From Saccharothrix sp. ST-888 (GTDB taxonomy: Bacteria; Actinomycetota; Actinomycetes; Streptomycetales; Streptomycetaceae), in assembly GCF_000955975.1 (NCBI RefSeq), contig NZ_JYJF01000022.1:1-64000 (forward strand): 64,000 bases of DNA, given 5' to 3'. The position numbers were made by a program, and so were the translations under genes. Shown here in pieces: positions 52,151 through 60,894 of the stretch. Under the pieces are notes generated by a model. The model saw only the letters and a program-made list of their open reading frames with translations, was not told the DNA's origin and ran no database searches. The stretch's first letter is position 1, and the number at the start of each line of letters is the position of its first letter.

Positions 52151-52533
52151 CGGTGCGGATCTTCCGCCGGCGGTCCCGGGCGGCTGACCGCGATGCCCAG
52201 GCACGGCCTCCGGCCCAGGCACGGGAGACCGACGCCGTGGCACCGGTCGCTCCGGTCAACGGCTACGCGGTCCTGGAGACCGTGGCCGCGCTGCCCATCA
52301 GCACCTGGCGCTACCTCTGGGAACCCGAAGGAGTGCGCCACCTCGGGCCGATGGCCCAGGACTGGCACGCCGCCTTCGGCTTCAACCAGGACGACACCAC
52401 CATCCCCGTCGTCGACGGCCTCGGCGTCGCCCTGGTGTGCATCCAGGCACTGCACCGCCGCGTGGAAGAACTCACGGCCGAAGTGGATCGTCTGCGAGGA
52501 GCCGCGAGCGCGAACACGCCCGGGGCCGCGTGA
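52147..52533 (+). CDS. S74-type tail-fibre chaperone domain protein, second half
   Basis: This 128-aa protein starts at GTG 52147 in a GTGA overlap with the preceding gene. After a basic, proline-rich segment it has VLETVAALPISTWRYLWEP and VRHLGPMAQDWHAAFGF, the rest of an S74 domain, then a coiled-coil-like tail (QALHRRVEELTAEVDRLRG). Normally these motifs follow SDRALK in one chain, so the domain is split between two proteins. Either a frameshift in an ancestral gene or a two-component chaperone could explain this. Confidence 0.7.
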   Translation: MTVRIFRRRSRAADRDAQARPPAQARETDAVAPVAPVNGYAVLETVAALPISTWRYLWEPEGVRHLGPMAQDWHAAFGFNQDDTTIPVVDGLGVALVCIQALHRRVEELTAEVDRLRGAASANTPGAA

Positions 52534-52723
52534 CGACGCCGGACGTCCTGCTGCGCTGCTCCAGCGGTCGAAGGCCGGACGGCCAGTGGCCCCAGTGGCC
52601 ACGGGCGCGCCTCGACCGGGCGCAACCCACGGTCGCCGCCCACTCCCCCAGGGCTTGGGGGCGGCCCCTGCGGAACACACTCATCGCGATCCGGACCGAC
52701 ACACCACGACAAGGCAGGACACT

Positions 52724-53437
52724 GTGGCGCGACACGACACCCCCGTGACGGGACCATCCGAGGCGACGGATCAGCGATCGCCGGTGAGTACGGACGCGGT
52801 CTGGCGGCTTCCCGTGACGGTCTGTCGCATCACCCAGTTCCTGGGTGAGCGGACAGCCGGCGCCTTACTGGAGCGTGCCATCGCCTCCACCGACGACACG
52901 TTGAGGCCCTCCATGATCCGCGACCGTGAGGTGGTCCCCGACTTCCGCCGCTCCCGGTCGCGCCACGACTTCGCCGTACCCGAGCTGATGGCAGCCATCG
53001 ATGAGGTGCTGGAGGCGGTCGAGCACACGCTCGGAGTCTCCTGCCAGTACACCGAACCCAGCTACAGCCTCAACGTGCACAACGACGGCGACTTCTACCG
53101 GCCGCACCAGGACAGCGATGCCAAGTTCGCCCCCCGGCGCCTGCTCACGTTCGTGTACTACCTGCATCGCACACCCCGGCCCTTCGACGGAGGCGAGCTG
53201 CGTGTGTTCGACGCCGCCCTGCCGCTGCACACCGAGGCAGCCGGGAAGTGGAAGGAGCGCACCTGGCGGGACTGGGAGCCCGAACACGACAGCATCGTGT
53301 TCTTCCGGCCCACCGCCTGGCACGAGGTACGGCCGGTCAGCTGCCCGAGCAAACAGCACGCGGACAGCCGCTTCGCGGTCAACGGCTGGCTGTGCAGCCC
53401 CGACCCGGCGAACCGCGGGAATGCCGCGAGCCCGTGA
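52724..53437 (+). CDS. 2-Oxoglutarate-Fe(II) dioxygenase (prolyl-4-hydroxylase-like)
   Basis: This is a protein of about 237 aa with the HxD...H facial triad: HQDSD (in FYRPHQDSD) and AWHEVRPV, then Arg in SRFAVNGW for 2-oxoglutarate. SYSLNVHNDGDFYRPH and RLLTFVYYLHRTPRPFDGGELRVFD are typical of the prolyl-4-hydroxylase alpha group. It should hydroxylate a peptide, amino acid or small molecule. A TTA codon at 52865-52867 suggests bldA dependence. The start is uncertain: GTG 52724 has a weak purine site, with GTG 52745 and 52784 as alternatives. Confidence 0.85.
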   Translation: MARHDTPVTGPSEATDQRSPVSTDAVWRLPVTVCRITQFLGERTAGALLERAIASTDDTLRPSMIRDREVVPDFRRSRSRHDFAVPELMAAIDEVLEAVEHTLGVSCQYTEPSYSLNVHNDGDFYRPHQDSDAKFAPRRLLTFVYYLHRTPRPFDGGELRVFDAALPLHTEAAGKWKERTWRDWEPEHDSIVFFRPTAWHEVRPVSCPSKQHADSRFAVNGWLCSPDPANRGNAASP

Positions 53438-53765
53438 GAACCGTCGACCACCCTCGCCCAGTCCCTGGCCGAGCGCGGCGCTCGGCTGGCGCAGGTCGAG
53501 GGGCGACCGACGACGAAATGATCACGCGGAACGGCGGGTTCGGAACGAACCTCTGGTGTCCAGCTGCTGCCGACGCCCTACGGCCTGGACGCCATCCCCG
53601 CCCGCTGGGTTGATCCTCTGCAAGGACCGTTCCCGGCTCGGCCGGCCGCGTCCTGCGCATGCCGGAGCCCTTGGACCTCGCCGACCCTCTTGATCGTTGA
53701 CATGTCGTCACACCTGCCTGCTAGGGCGCTGGTTGATGTCAGTGGTCACCGTTACGGTGACGGGC
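53438..53765. other. Gap without a supported gene
   Basis: These 328 bases between the dioxygenase and the DUF6333 gene have no ORF with family features. The promoter of the downstream gene probably lies near its right end. Confidence 0.5.
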
Positions 53766-54500
53766 ATGACTGACATCGACCACTGGGACCTCCCGCCTGA
53801 CCGCGAGGTCGACGGCTTCGCCGAGTGCACCCTCACGCTCGTCCTGCCGCCCTTCGCCCCGCACTCCCGGGCCACCCGGACGAGTGTCGACGGCTTCGCC
53901 CCCCACGACCCGACCCGGGCCCGGGCGTTCGTCGAGTCCTTCCCCACCGTCGAGGCCGTCCTCGACGAGCTGCCCCCGACCGACGCCGGCCCCGAGCACC
54001 CCGGAGACCGGGCCGACCTGGACCTGGTCAGGGTCGGCTGCTGGGGCAACGTCATTGCGATGGCCGACTTCGCCATCACCGACTTCGGAGACTTCGGCGC
54101 GCTGCTGGACACGACCACTGCCCTCGCCGAGCGTTTCCCCGACGCCCGGATCATCGGATCGGCGAGTCTCGACGGCGGAGCGCACCACGTCGAGACCGTC
54201 GTCCACCTGCCGGGCGGACTCCGGCTGTACTCCGAGGGCTGGGCGGACGGCGACCGGTACGACCTCGACGGGGACCCTCACGCCATCGCACGGGCCGTCG
54301 GCATCGCGCCCGAGGTGCTCGCCGCCCGCGACTTCGACCTGGACGGAGCGCCTTGGAGCGTCGGCTGGACAGCCTTCGGCCACTTCCTGCTGGAGCCGTA
54401 CGACCCGTGGGGTTACAAGGCGCTCCGGATGTCCCACTTCCGGGTCCGCCACACCGAGGACGCCACACTGCGGATGGAGGACGTCTGGTTCCGCGACTAG
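53766..54500 (+). CDS. DUF6333-like protein
   Basis: This 244-aa soluble protein begins MTDIDHWDLPPDREVDGF, as in DUF6333 proteins of Streptomyces, and has GCWGNVIAMADFAITDFGDF and a C-terminal WTAFGHFLLEPYDPWGY. No catalytic motif is seen, and function is unknown. It is acidic and has no signal peptide. Confidence 0.75.
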   Translation: MTDIDHWDLPPDREVDGFAECTLTLVLPPFAPHSRATRTSVDGFAPHDPTRARAFVESFPTVEAVLDELPPTDAGPEHPGDRADLDLVRVGCWGNVIAMADFAITDFGDFGALLDTTTALAERFPDARIIGSASLDGGAHHVETVVHLPGGLRLYSEGWADGDRYDLDGDPHAIARAVGIAPEVLAARDFDLDGAPWSVGWTAFGHFLLEPYDPWGYKALRMSHFRVRHTEDATLRMEDVWFRD

Positions 54501-54755
54501 ATGATCAATCCCAAGGGGGCGGTGCCGGAGCCGATCGGCGCGCGCATGATCGGAGCGTTTGACGGTCTCGCAATGGCGGCCGCACCGGACCGGGCGGAGT
54601 CCACCTCCCGCGCCTCATCGCTCCACCTTCCCGCACGTGGACATCGCACTCGGCAAGCGGCTGAATGCACTGGCGTTCCTCGAACACAACACCCGACGCG
54701 AAGCCCTCGACCACGTCCTCATCGCGGGTGAAGCAGACGCCCGGCGTGCCCTTGC

Positions 54756-54962
54756 CGCCTCGACCACGCCGCCGTGATGGACCGGCTCCGGGCCAGGATC
54801 TCCGACAAGCGCGTCCTGGCGCTGGTGAAGGCGTTCCTCAAGGCCGGGGTGATGAACCACGGCATGTTCGAGGACACCGGCACCGGAACTCCCCAGGGCG
54901 GGATCCTCTCCCCGCTGCTGGCCAACATCGCCCTGACGGCACTGGACGAGCACTTCCACTGA
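54756..54962 (+). pseudogene. Group II intron reverse transcriptase/maturase fragment
   Basis: About 68 codons match the RT palm entry of group II intron proteins: DHAAVMDRLRARISDKRVLA, then TGTPQGGILSPLLANIAL, ending near LDEHF. The YADD active site, the maturase and the intron RNA domains are missing. The sequence before it (54614-54755, frame FPHVDIALGKRLNALAFLEH) and after it is unrelated. It is a relic of a mobile intron. Confidence 0.8.
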
Positions 54963-55204
54963 TGAACACGCACCCGCAGGTAGACGACGGTCCACTCCGG
55001 GTCGGTGAGATCGAACAGGACGGACAGGTCCTTGGACAGGAGCTCACCGTCCTCGTCCACCGGCTCGACGGACGTGCTGCGCAGCACCTGGTGCGTACCG
55101 AGACCGGGGACGGCCGGTTGGCCGTCCCCGGTCTGCAGGTCAATCGGTCCGATTGGCATCCACGTGGGATTCGTCCTGGACTCGTGCGCGTGAAGCGACT
55201 TCGG
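54963..55204. other. Scar region with a possible minus-strand gene fragment
   Basis: On the minus strand 54960-55159 encodes a coding-like stretch (MPIGPIDLQTGDGQPAVPGL, then DLTDPEWTVVYLRVRV) that runs straight into the antisense of the RT relic. I do not recognise the family. It may be a gene cut by the intron relic. Confidence 0.3.
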
Positions 55205-55717
55205 TCAGGAGCCGAGTGGCTTTCGGTAGACGAGATGGACCGCCTTGCCAGGGTCGGTCCGCTTCCAGTCGACCTCCCAGCCGCGGCGGGCGGCGAGAGC
55301 GGCTACTCCTGCTGCGCCGATGCCGCGGTAGTAGCGCTTCTTGATGAAGGTGGTGGGCTCGGTCTCCTTGTGCTTGTACCGGTTCTTGCCGCGGGCGTTC
55401 TCGGCCCGGCGTCCCCGTTCGCGGTACAGCGCTCCCTTGGTGCCCCGGTCGAGGGCTTTGTCCGCCCACATCTCCCAGTCCTGTTGGGCGCCGTGGCGCT
55501 CCAGCCGGTATCTGCTCGGCGTCAGGACGTGCCTGGTGATATTTCCCTCCGCCCAGGATTCATCGACGTACCCGAAGTCGCCGACCTCGTAGATCGCGAT
55601 CCAGGGAAGCAGGTACAGCCATTGCAGCCACAGCTGCAGGGCGAGCCCGACAGCCGAACGCGCAGGGAGCGGTCCGGTGTCCGGACCGGGTGGGGGTGGG
55701 GTGTAGTGGCCGCTCAT
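55205..55717 (-). CDS. Unknown protein of the type VII-like operon
   Basis: This 170-aa protein has a Pro-rich N-terminus, one hydrophobic segment (ALQLWLQWLYLLPWIAIYEV, about residues 27-46), and a highly basic C-terminal half (ENARGKNRYKHKETEPTTF). It is probably membrane-attached. I recognise no family. Its start overlaps the previous gene by four bases, so it is the last member of a four-gene coupled operon. Confidence 0.75.
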   Translation of the reverse strand: MSGHYTPPPPGPDTGPLPARSAVGLALQLWLQWLYLLPWIAIYEVGDFGYVDESWAEGNITRHVLTPSRYRLERHGAQQDWEMWADKALDRGTKGALYRERGRRAENARGKNRYKHKETEPTTFIKKRYYRGIGAAGVAALAARRGWEVDWKRTDPGKAVHLVYRKPLGS

Positions 55718-56412
55718 CCGAAGGCCTCCGTGATCCTGGACTGGCCGGGCAGTGTGGCCGCGGCAGCAGTCTCCGGGGTGGTGCCGGGCTTGTCGTAGAC
55801 AACGGTGTCGGCCATCTGCGCGAGCATGGTCACGTAGTCGGGGAAGTCGGCGATGGATGGTGTGCTGATCCTGCAGACGAGCAGGGTGTCGGTTTGGGGC
55901 ACGGGGATGTAGACCTCGGCCTGGGCGAGTTCGAGTGAGGTCGGCTCGCCGGCCTGCTCGGTGAGGTCCATGACCATTCCGGAGATCGACACCACGGCCG
56001 GCCCGCAGCTGACGTCGGAGCGGAAGACTTCGTTGGCGGGGTCGGCGGAGAGGCGCTCCAGCAGGGCGGCTGCGGCGATCTCCGGGTCCGAGGTGTCCGA
56101 TTCCTCGGCCAGGATGACCAGGGTCGCGACGCTGACCCGGTCGTCGCCGGTGCCGAGCAGGGCGAATCCGGTGTAGACGGCGCCGTCCTCGGCGGCTTCC
56201 GCGGCGATGTCCCGGTACCAGCCGGCCACAGTGGTGCGCTGGAACTCGGTTCCGCCGGACCAGACCTCCGCGGCGATCTCCGCGATGTGTGCTTGGCGCT
56301 GGTCTTCGGGCAACTGGACGCCCAGGGAGTGGAAGACGACCGGGGCTTCCCAGCGGATGTCCAGCTCGGCGTCGAGTGCCGGTGGTGCGATCAGGCTCTG
56401 GTCGGCCGTCAT
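55714..56412 (-). CDS. Unknown acidic protein of the type VII-like operon
   Basis: This 232-aa protein is acidic and lacks a signal peptide or membrane span. It contains LDIRWEAPVVFHSLGVQLPE, GTEFQRTTVAGWYRDIAAEA and PQTDTLLVCRISTPS. Its position between a scaffold-like secreted substrate and a basic membrane protein suggests a chaperone or EspG-like partner for secretion, but no motif proves this. It overlaps both neighbours by four bases. Confidence 0.75.
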   Translation of the reverse strand: MTADQSLIAPPALDAELDIRWEAPVVFHSLGVQLPEDQRQAHIAEIAAEVWSGGTEFQRTTVAGWYRDIAAEAAEDGAVYTGFALLGTGDDRVSVATLVILAEESDTSDPEIAAAALLERLSADPANEVFRSDVSCGPAVVSISGMVMDLTEQAGEPTSLELAQAEVYIPVPQTDTLLVCRISTPSIADFPDYVTMLAQMADTVVYDKPGTTPETAAAATLPGQSRITEAFG

Positions 56413-57698
56413 GACGTCACTTCCTGGTAGAGCTTGGGCGCATGGTTGGCAAGACCAGTGCCCTTCATGCCGATCTGGATGCCGCGCGACCACCATGACG
56501 TGGCGCTCAGGTTTCCGGCCTCGTCCAGACTCTTCATGGCACCGGGCAGGCTCCGCAGCGGGGTCTTGGTGATGATCGGCGAGATGACCTTGCTGTGCAT
56601 GAAGCCGCCGGCCATGTGCGTGCCCTCGATGGCCTTGCCCGCCTCCACCAGCTTCGCACCACCGGCCGCGAGACCCTCGCCGCCTCTGATGGCCTTGACG
56701 CCCATGGCGGCGCCCTTGAGGCCCCTGGCCGCACCACTGACGAACGGCACCACACCGACCCCGTCCAGCGCGATCGTCGTCCAGCTGACGTCGGCACCCC
56801 CGAGCTTCGCCAACCCGTGAGCCCCCAGCGCGACGCCGGACGCGCCGGCCGCGGCCACTCCGAGGGCGGCCGACAGCGGCGGGCACCACATCGTCGCGAG
56901 CGCAGCGATACCGAGCACCGCGGAGGCGGCCCCCGCGATGTCCCCGATCTTCTTCAGGACACCGGCATGCTTGTGCGCCCAGTCCTTGATGCTCTTACCG
57001 ACCTTCTTGAAGCCATCCGCGATCTTCGACCAGGTGCCGATGTGCGGCGCATTCTGGTCGGCTGCCCGCAGAGCCTTGGCAGTCTGGTCCGCGTCGTGCT
57101 GATGATGGGCGTGAAGCTCCTTGGCCTGTTTGACGATCTGGTGGAGCTCGTCCTCGATCGACGAGAGCTCATGCGACGCGGTCTGCAGCTGCCGGTTCGC
57201 CACATCCAGGTTCTGCTGCGCCGCACTGATCCTGGCGTTTGCCTCCGCCAGTTGCTGGTCGTTGGAGAAGCGGTAACCGACCAGCCGGAAGGCAGGATCG
57301 TCCGCTGCCGAGTTGTACTGGTCGGTGGAGGCGTTCTTGCGCGCCTCCGCTTCCTTCAGCCGCCTCTTGGCGTCCTCGGCCTCCGCCTCGTAGCGCTTCG
57401 CGGTCTGCTGATAGCTCGCCAGCTGCCTGCTCCACGAGGACAACTGCGTGGACGCGGATTTCAGGGCGTCCACACTGTCGTCCATGGTCTTGGGCAGCTT
57501 GCCGACCTTCCGCGCGAAGCCGTCCGCCGCCCTGCCCTCCCAGGCGCTACCACCATGGCTGATGGATGTCAGCGTCCGGGACGCGCTCTCCATCGCCGTG
57601 GCAGCCGACGTCAGCGTGGACACCAAGGCGTCCACGCTTTCGGGCCGACCGGGCGCCGGGTCGAAGCCGAGGGCGGGGAAGTCATGGCCGCTGCTCAT
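56409..57698 (-). CDS. WXG100/LXG-like type VII secretion substrate scaffold
   Basis: This 429-aa protein starts with a WXG-type helical hairpin (SISHGGSAWEGRAADGFARK, WEG at about residues 53-55), then a long coiled coil (SYQQTAKRYEAEAEDAKRRL and onward to about residue 215). Two Gly/Ala-rich hydrophobic helices follow (IAGAASAVLGIAALATMW and nearby). This is like polymorphic toxin carriers, but the last 100 residues show no toxin domain I know, so it may be a toxin-less scaffold or have an unrecognised effector tip. It overlaps both neighbours by four bases. Confidence 0.82.
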   Translation of the reverse strand: MSSGHDFPALGFDPAPGRPESVDALVSTLTSAATAMESASRTLTSISHGGSAWEGRAADGFARKVGKLPKTMDDSVDALKSASTQLSSWSRQLASYQQTAKRYEAEAEDAKRRLKEAEARKNASTDQYNSAADDPAFRLVGYRFSNDQQLAEANARISAAQQNLDVANRQLQTASHELSSIEDELHQIVKQAKELHAHHQHDADQTAKALRAADQNAPHIGTWSKIADGFKKVGKSIKDWAHKHAGVLKKIGDIAGAASAVLGIAALATMWCPPLSAALGVAAAGASGVALGAHGLAKLGGADVSWTTIALDGVGVVPFVSGAARGLKGAAMGVKAIRGGEGLAAGGAKLVEAGKAIEGTHMAGGFMHSKVISPIITKTPLRSLPGAMKSLDEAGNLSATSWWSRGIQIGMKGTGLANHAPKLYQEVTS

Positions 57699-57997
57699 GC
57701 CGCATCGGCCCCCTTGCCAAGAGCATCACGGATCGCTTGCTCGGTGCCCGTGTAGTCGTCCGCAGTCTCGCGCAGCTTCTCCTCGATCTGATCCGTGCCG
57801 TTGGATATCAGCTTGATGGCGTCGTTCCAGCTGTCGTGGAAGTCGTCGCACGCGCGGTCCAGCGACTTGCTGCCGGTGCTTTTCGGACCGGTGTCGCGCA
57901 TCGCGTTCAGCGCGGAACGGAGGTCGTCCTGACTCTGATGCAGCTGCTGAAGCAGCCGATCGAGCTCGTTCACCTCAACACGGAAGTACTCCCCCAA
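57695..57997 (-). CDS. WXG100-like small type VII secretion protein
   Basis: This 100-aa helical-hairpin protein has the size of ESX proteins. The turn region reads FHDSWNDAIK rather than WXG, and the C-terminus has DDYTGTEQAIRDAL (a YxxxD/E-like secretion signal). The start is TTG 57997 with an AGAGAG purine tract. It is first in the operon and probably pairs with the 429-aa substrate. Confidence 0.82.
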   Translation of the reverse strand: MGEYFRVEVNELDRLLQQLHQSQDDLRSALNAMRDTGPKSTGSKSLDRACDDFHDSWNDAIKLISNGTDQIEEKLRETADDYTGTEQAIRDALGKGADAA

Positions 57998-58534
57998 GGC
58001 TCTCTTCTTCCCCCTCTACTCACGGATGGTCACCCCCAGCCTAGAGGTTCGATACCTATACCAACGGCCTCGACCAGGCACGGAGGGCGCCGCCGCCCGG
58101 CCGCGCGCTCCGCGCACCCGCACCTTCACCGAGTCGGATGCTGCTGTGCCCATGCCCCCGCTCTGTGGCTGCTTGAGCCGAGGCCGGCGAGGTCGTGGAC
58201 GGGCTCTGTCGCCGAAGCGGCCCTGCCCTGCGGTGAGTGGCCCGATCCGCAGAGACGCTCCCGGTGATGACAGATCAAGTACCGCACGCGCACCCACGCC
58301 GCCCATGGTGCCGCGGTCGACCTCGACGAACGGCCGCAGCCTCGCCCAGCTGCTGTCCAGCTGAACACCAAGATCCCCGACAGAGTCAAGCTCAGAGGCC
58401 GTCGGATTCGCGGTCACTCATGTGAGGGGCGGACTGCAGCGATACGGCGGCGATACGGCGATTCACCACACTTACAGACGACGGGAACGCGGTTGCGCGG
58501 CTCGACAGAAGTGACCTTGAAGGGGTATCAGCGC
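57998..58534. other. Upstream region of the type VII-like operon, no firm gene
   Basis: A minus-strand ORF (58016-58417) has a coding-like first half (LGVQLDSSWARLRPFVEVDR) but a low-complexity Arg-rich second half and no family match, so I do not call it. The operon promoter must lie here. Confidence 0.4.
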
Positions 58535-58640
58535 ATGCGTGGAATAGCGCGACGGTTCCCCGCCGCTGCGGCGGCGGTGCTCACCGTAGGTGGTGGCCTG
58601 ACGTTCGCTTCGGCCGGCCCGGCCATGGCCGGTGGTGCGG
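58535..58640 (+). pseudogene. Orphan signal-peptide leader fused to unrelated sequence
   Basis: ATG 58535, behind AAGGGG, encodes a textbook Sec signal (MRGIARRFPAAAAAVLTVGG to an AMAGG cleavage site). The frame then runs into the antisense of a decayed enzyme gene. The leader probably belonged to a secreted protein that was lost by recombination. Confidence 0.5.
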
Positions 58641-58825
58641 ATCTGCTCGACCACGGCGAGCGCGACCTCCGACACGTCGTCGCCGACCGTGAACCGCCGA
58701 CCGGTGGCGCGAGCAAGGTCCCAGCCGTGCAGGCGAGTTCCTGCAGGGCGATGGCGGCCGCGAGCTCGGCAGGCATCGCGCCGGGACCGAACTCGGTGGT
58801 GCCCTCCTCACTGGGACCCAACTCG
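58630..58825 (-). pseudogene. Maleylpyruvate isomerase-family (TIGR03086-like) remnant with frameshift
   Basis: On the minus strand, FGPGAMPAELAAAIALQEL is followed, after loss of one base near 58733, by LHGWDLARATGRRFTVGDD and EVALAVVEQIRTT in the next frame. Together these make a standard metal-dependent mycothiol-family segment. The N-terminus and the remaining C-terminus are absent. Confidence 0.7.
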
Positions 58826-58995
58826 CATGGCTGACTGCCCACCGACGCCGGCCCGCGACTACGAGACCGACCCCGCTCAGTCGGAGAGCATGATCCCCTG
58901 GCAGTGATCGGCATCATGGTGAGCCGGCTCTCCCTAGGCCGACCAGCAACCCGACCGGGCCCAAGGCCCTTCTCGCGCGCCAGACCGTGGGACCG

Positions 58996-59178
58996 CTACG
59001 GCAGTGTCCATCGCTGGTTGGCGCCGCCGTTGCAGCCCCACAGTTCGACCAGGGTGCCGTTGGTCGTGCCCTGGCCGGTGACGTCCAGGCACTTGCCGCC
59101 GTGTGTGCGGGTGCCGTTGGTCCAGGTCCACGCCTGCGAGTTGCCGCCTATGAGTAGCTGACGAAACGACCAGCGCAC
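58996..59178 (-). pseudogene. Ricin B-type lectin C-terminal fragment
   Basis: The minus strand encodes WTNGTRTHGGKCLDVTGQ and GTLVELWGCNGGANQRWTLP, with the CLDV and QxW motifs of a ricin-type beta-trefoil lectin repeat. Only about one repeat remains, and no enzyme domain is attached. Confidence 0.7.
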
Positions 59179-59232
59179 TGCCCGGTTCGAAGTTCTTCAC
59201 TCAACCAAGTCCCGCCCATTCAAGGAGATCTC

Positions 59233-59745
59233 ATGACGGCAAGTCAGTTCACGGGTTCACGTCTGCGGAAGGCCGGGGTGCGGGCTGCCGGGGTGTGCGC
59301 CGCGGCTCTCATCGCAGTCGGCCTGTCCGGTGCGGAGGCGATGGCCCTGGACTCCGGCACCACGGCCGCCACCTTCACCCTCGCGCAGCCCGACTGGTAC
59401 GCCAATACCAGCTCATCCTCCTCCAACGTCACGTTGGAGCTGTGGGGTGACGGAAACCTGGTGCTGCACACCGTCAGCGACACCGACGGGGGGATCCCGC
59501 TGTGGGCCAGTGGCACCAGTGGCAGGGGCGTGACCCACGTGGACTGGTCTCGTGCCGGTTACGCCAAACTGCTGGACGCCTCCAACAACGTCGTGTGCAC
59601 CCTCGGCAAGCTCAACCCCGCCCCGGGCGGCACGGTCCGGGTCCAGGACGACGGCAACGTGGTCTTCTACGACACCAACGGCAACGCCACCTGGTCCACC
59701 GGCACCTACAACGGGCCGGGCAACCTCAACTACTGCTACACCTGA
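59233..59745 (+). CDS. Secreted bulb-type (mannose-binding) lectin, copy 1
   Basis: This 170-aa protein has a signal peptide (about 1-38, ending near EAMA) and a bulb-type lectin domain: LAQPDWYA, ELWGDGNLVLHT, then VQDDGNVVFYD (the QxDxNxVxY sugar-binding motif) and a C-terminal NYCYT that can disulphide-bond to VVCTLGK. It probably binds mannose-like glycans outside the cell. It is one of three tandem paralogues. Confidence 0.9.
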   Translation: MTASQFTGSRLRKAGVRAAGVCAAALIAVGLSGAEAMALDSGTTAATFTLAQPDWYANTSSSSSNVTLELWGDGNLVLHTVSDTDGGIPLWASGTSGRGVTHVDWSRAGYAKLLDASNNVVCTLGKLNPAPGGTVRVQDDGNVVFYDTNGNATWSTGTYNGPGNLNYCYT

Positions 59746-59757
59746 GCCTCCGGTCCA

Positions 59758-59775
59758 GTCGCAGACCGCTGCGAC
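59758..59775. terminator. Short hairpin after lectin copy 1
   Basis: A 7-bp GTCGCAG/CTGCGAC stem with an ACCG loop lies 13 bases after the stop. The rest of 59776-59997 has no gene. Confidence 0.4.
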
Positions 59776-59997
59776 CGGGCCCTTCCCGGAGGGGCACATC
59801 GTCGGGCCTGCGGCGGCACGGCGACGACGACGCTGCGCCCCACCACGTCCACTCGGAGAGCTGCGGCCCGGCCACGTCGCGCGGTGTCACGCCGTTGGTC
59901 TGCCCACAGCCTCGGCGGCAAAGCGTTCCGCCCACCATCCAGCCGTTCTGCCACTCGCCAGTGATGAGCAGCGAAGCGGCATGTCGAAGGGACACTC

Positions 59998-60510
59998 GTG
60001 ATACTCAGTAAGTCCGGTAGCTCCAAGGCGCGCAGGCGCCTGGGGCGCGCCGCCCTGGTGTGTGCCGCGGCCGCAGGTGCGCTCGGGCTGACCGCCACCA
60101 CCGCGATGGCCGATGCCTCTGTCGCGACCTTCACGCTCGCCCAGCCCGACTGGCAGGCCGGTCAGTCGGGGGCAGGGGCGAACAACCTCCTGACCGGCCT
60201 GAACTTCCTGGACGACGGTAATCTCGTTCTCTACGGGTACGACGGGGAGACCGACTATCCGCTGTGGGCCTCGGGCACGAGCGGGAAGGGCGTGACGCAT
60301 CTGGACTGGTCGAAGTCCGGATACGTCAAACTGCTGGACGCCTCCGACAATGTCGTGTGTACCCTCGGCAAGCTCAACCCAGCGCCGGGCGGCCACGCCG
60401 AGGTCCAGGACGACGGCAACTTCGTGTTCTACGACACCAACGGCAACGCCACCTGGTCCACCGGCACCTACGGTCACCGCCGGGGCAACATGAACTACTG
60501 CTACACCTGA
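59998..60510 (+). CDS. Secreted bulb-type lectin, copy 2
   Basis: This 170-aa protein starts at GTG 59998 (GAAGGG upstream). It has a signal peptide ending near TAMA and the same domain as copy 1: LAQPDWQA, FLDDGNLVLYG, VQDDGNFVFYD, NYCYT. Its second half is nearly the same as copy 1, which points to a fairly recent duplication. The gap 60511-60894 to copy 3 contains no gene I can support. Confidence 0.9.
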   Translation: MILSKSGSSKARRRLGRAALVCAAAAGALGLTATTAMADASVATFTLAQPDWQAGQSGAGANNLLTGLNFLDDGNLVLYGYDGETDYPLWASGTSGKGVTHLDWSKSGYVKLLDASDNVVCTLGKLNPAPGGHAEVQDDGNFVFYDTNGNATWSTGTYGHRRGNMNYCYT

Positions 60511-60894
60511 TCGGCCGGACGGCCGCAGATGTCACGCGGTACGCGACGCGGATGCCGCGTCAAGCCGGATGCCTACAGGGGGCGACCTCCACCTGCCGAT
60601 AGCGCCTGGCCGGAGTTCCGGATACCGGCTGGGGTCTGCCGCCGAGCGGGCGGCGTCGCCGGCCCCATCGGCTCGACCTGCTTCAGCCGGGCTTCCGCGC
60701 TTCCGCCTTCGACTGGCGTGCTGCTTCCAACACGCAAACTCCCGGTGACCGTTCCCTCGAACCGTCCGAGCCGGGTCAAACACGTGGATGCCCCCGACGA
60801 TGCCTTCCATCCGGGGGTCATTCCCAGGCGGTGGCACAGACCGCGCGCCGCCGCTCACAACCATCGCACGACACTTCAAGGAAGAGGAACACTC
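60511..60894. other. Gap between lectin copies 2 and 3, no gene seen
   Basis: This is a 384-base stretch with no supported ORF. The promoter and GGAAGAGG ribosome site of copy 3 lie at its right end. Confidence 0.5.

Noticed and set aside
58016..58417. Minus-strand ORF of 133 codons upstream of the WXG100-like gene
   Set aside because: The first half looks coding but the second is Arg-rich low complexity. It has a weak start and no family match, so it is not called.
59887..60477. Minus-strand frame opposite lectin copy 2
   Set aside because: It mirrors the lectin sequence and reappears opposite copy 1, so it is an antisense artefact of the duplication.
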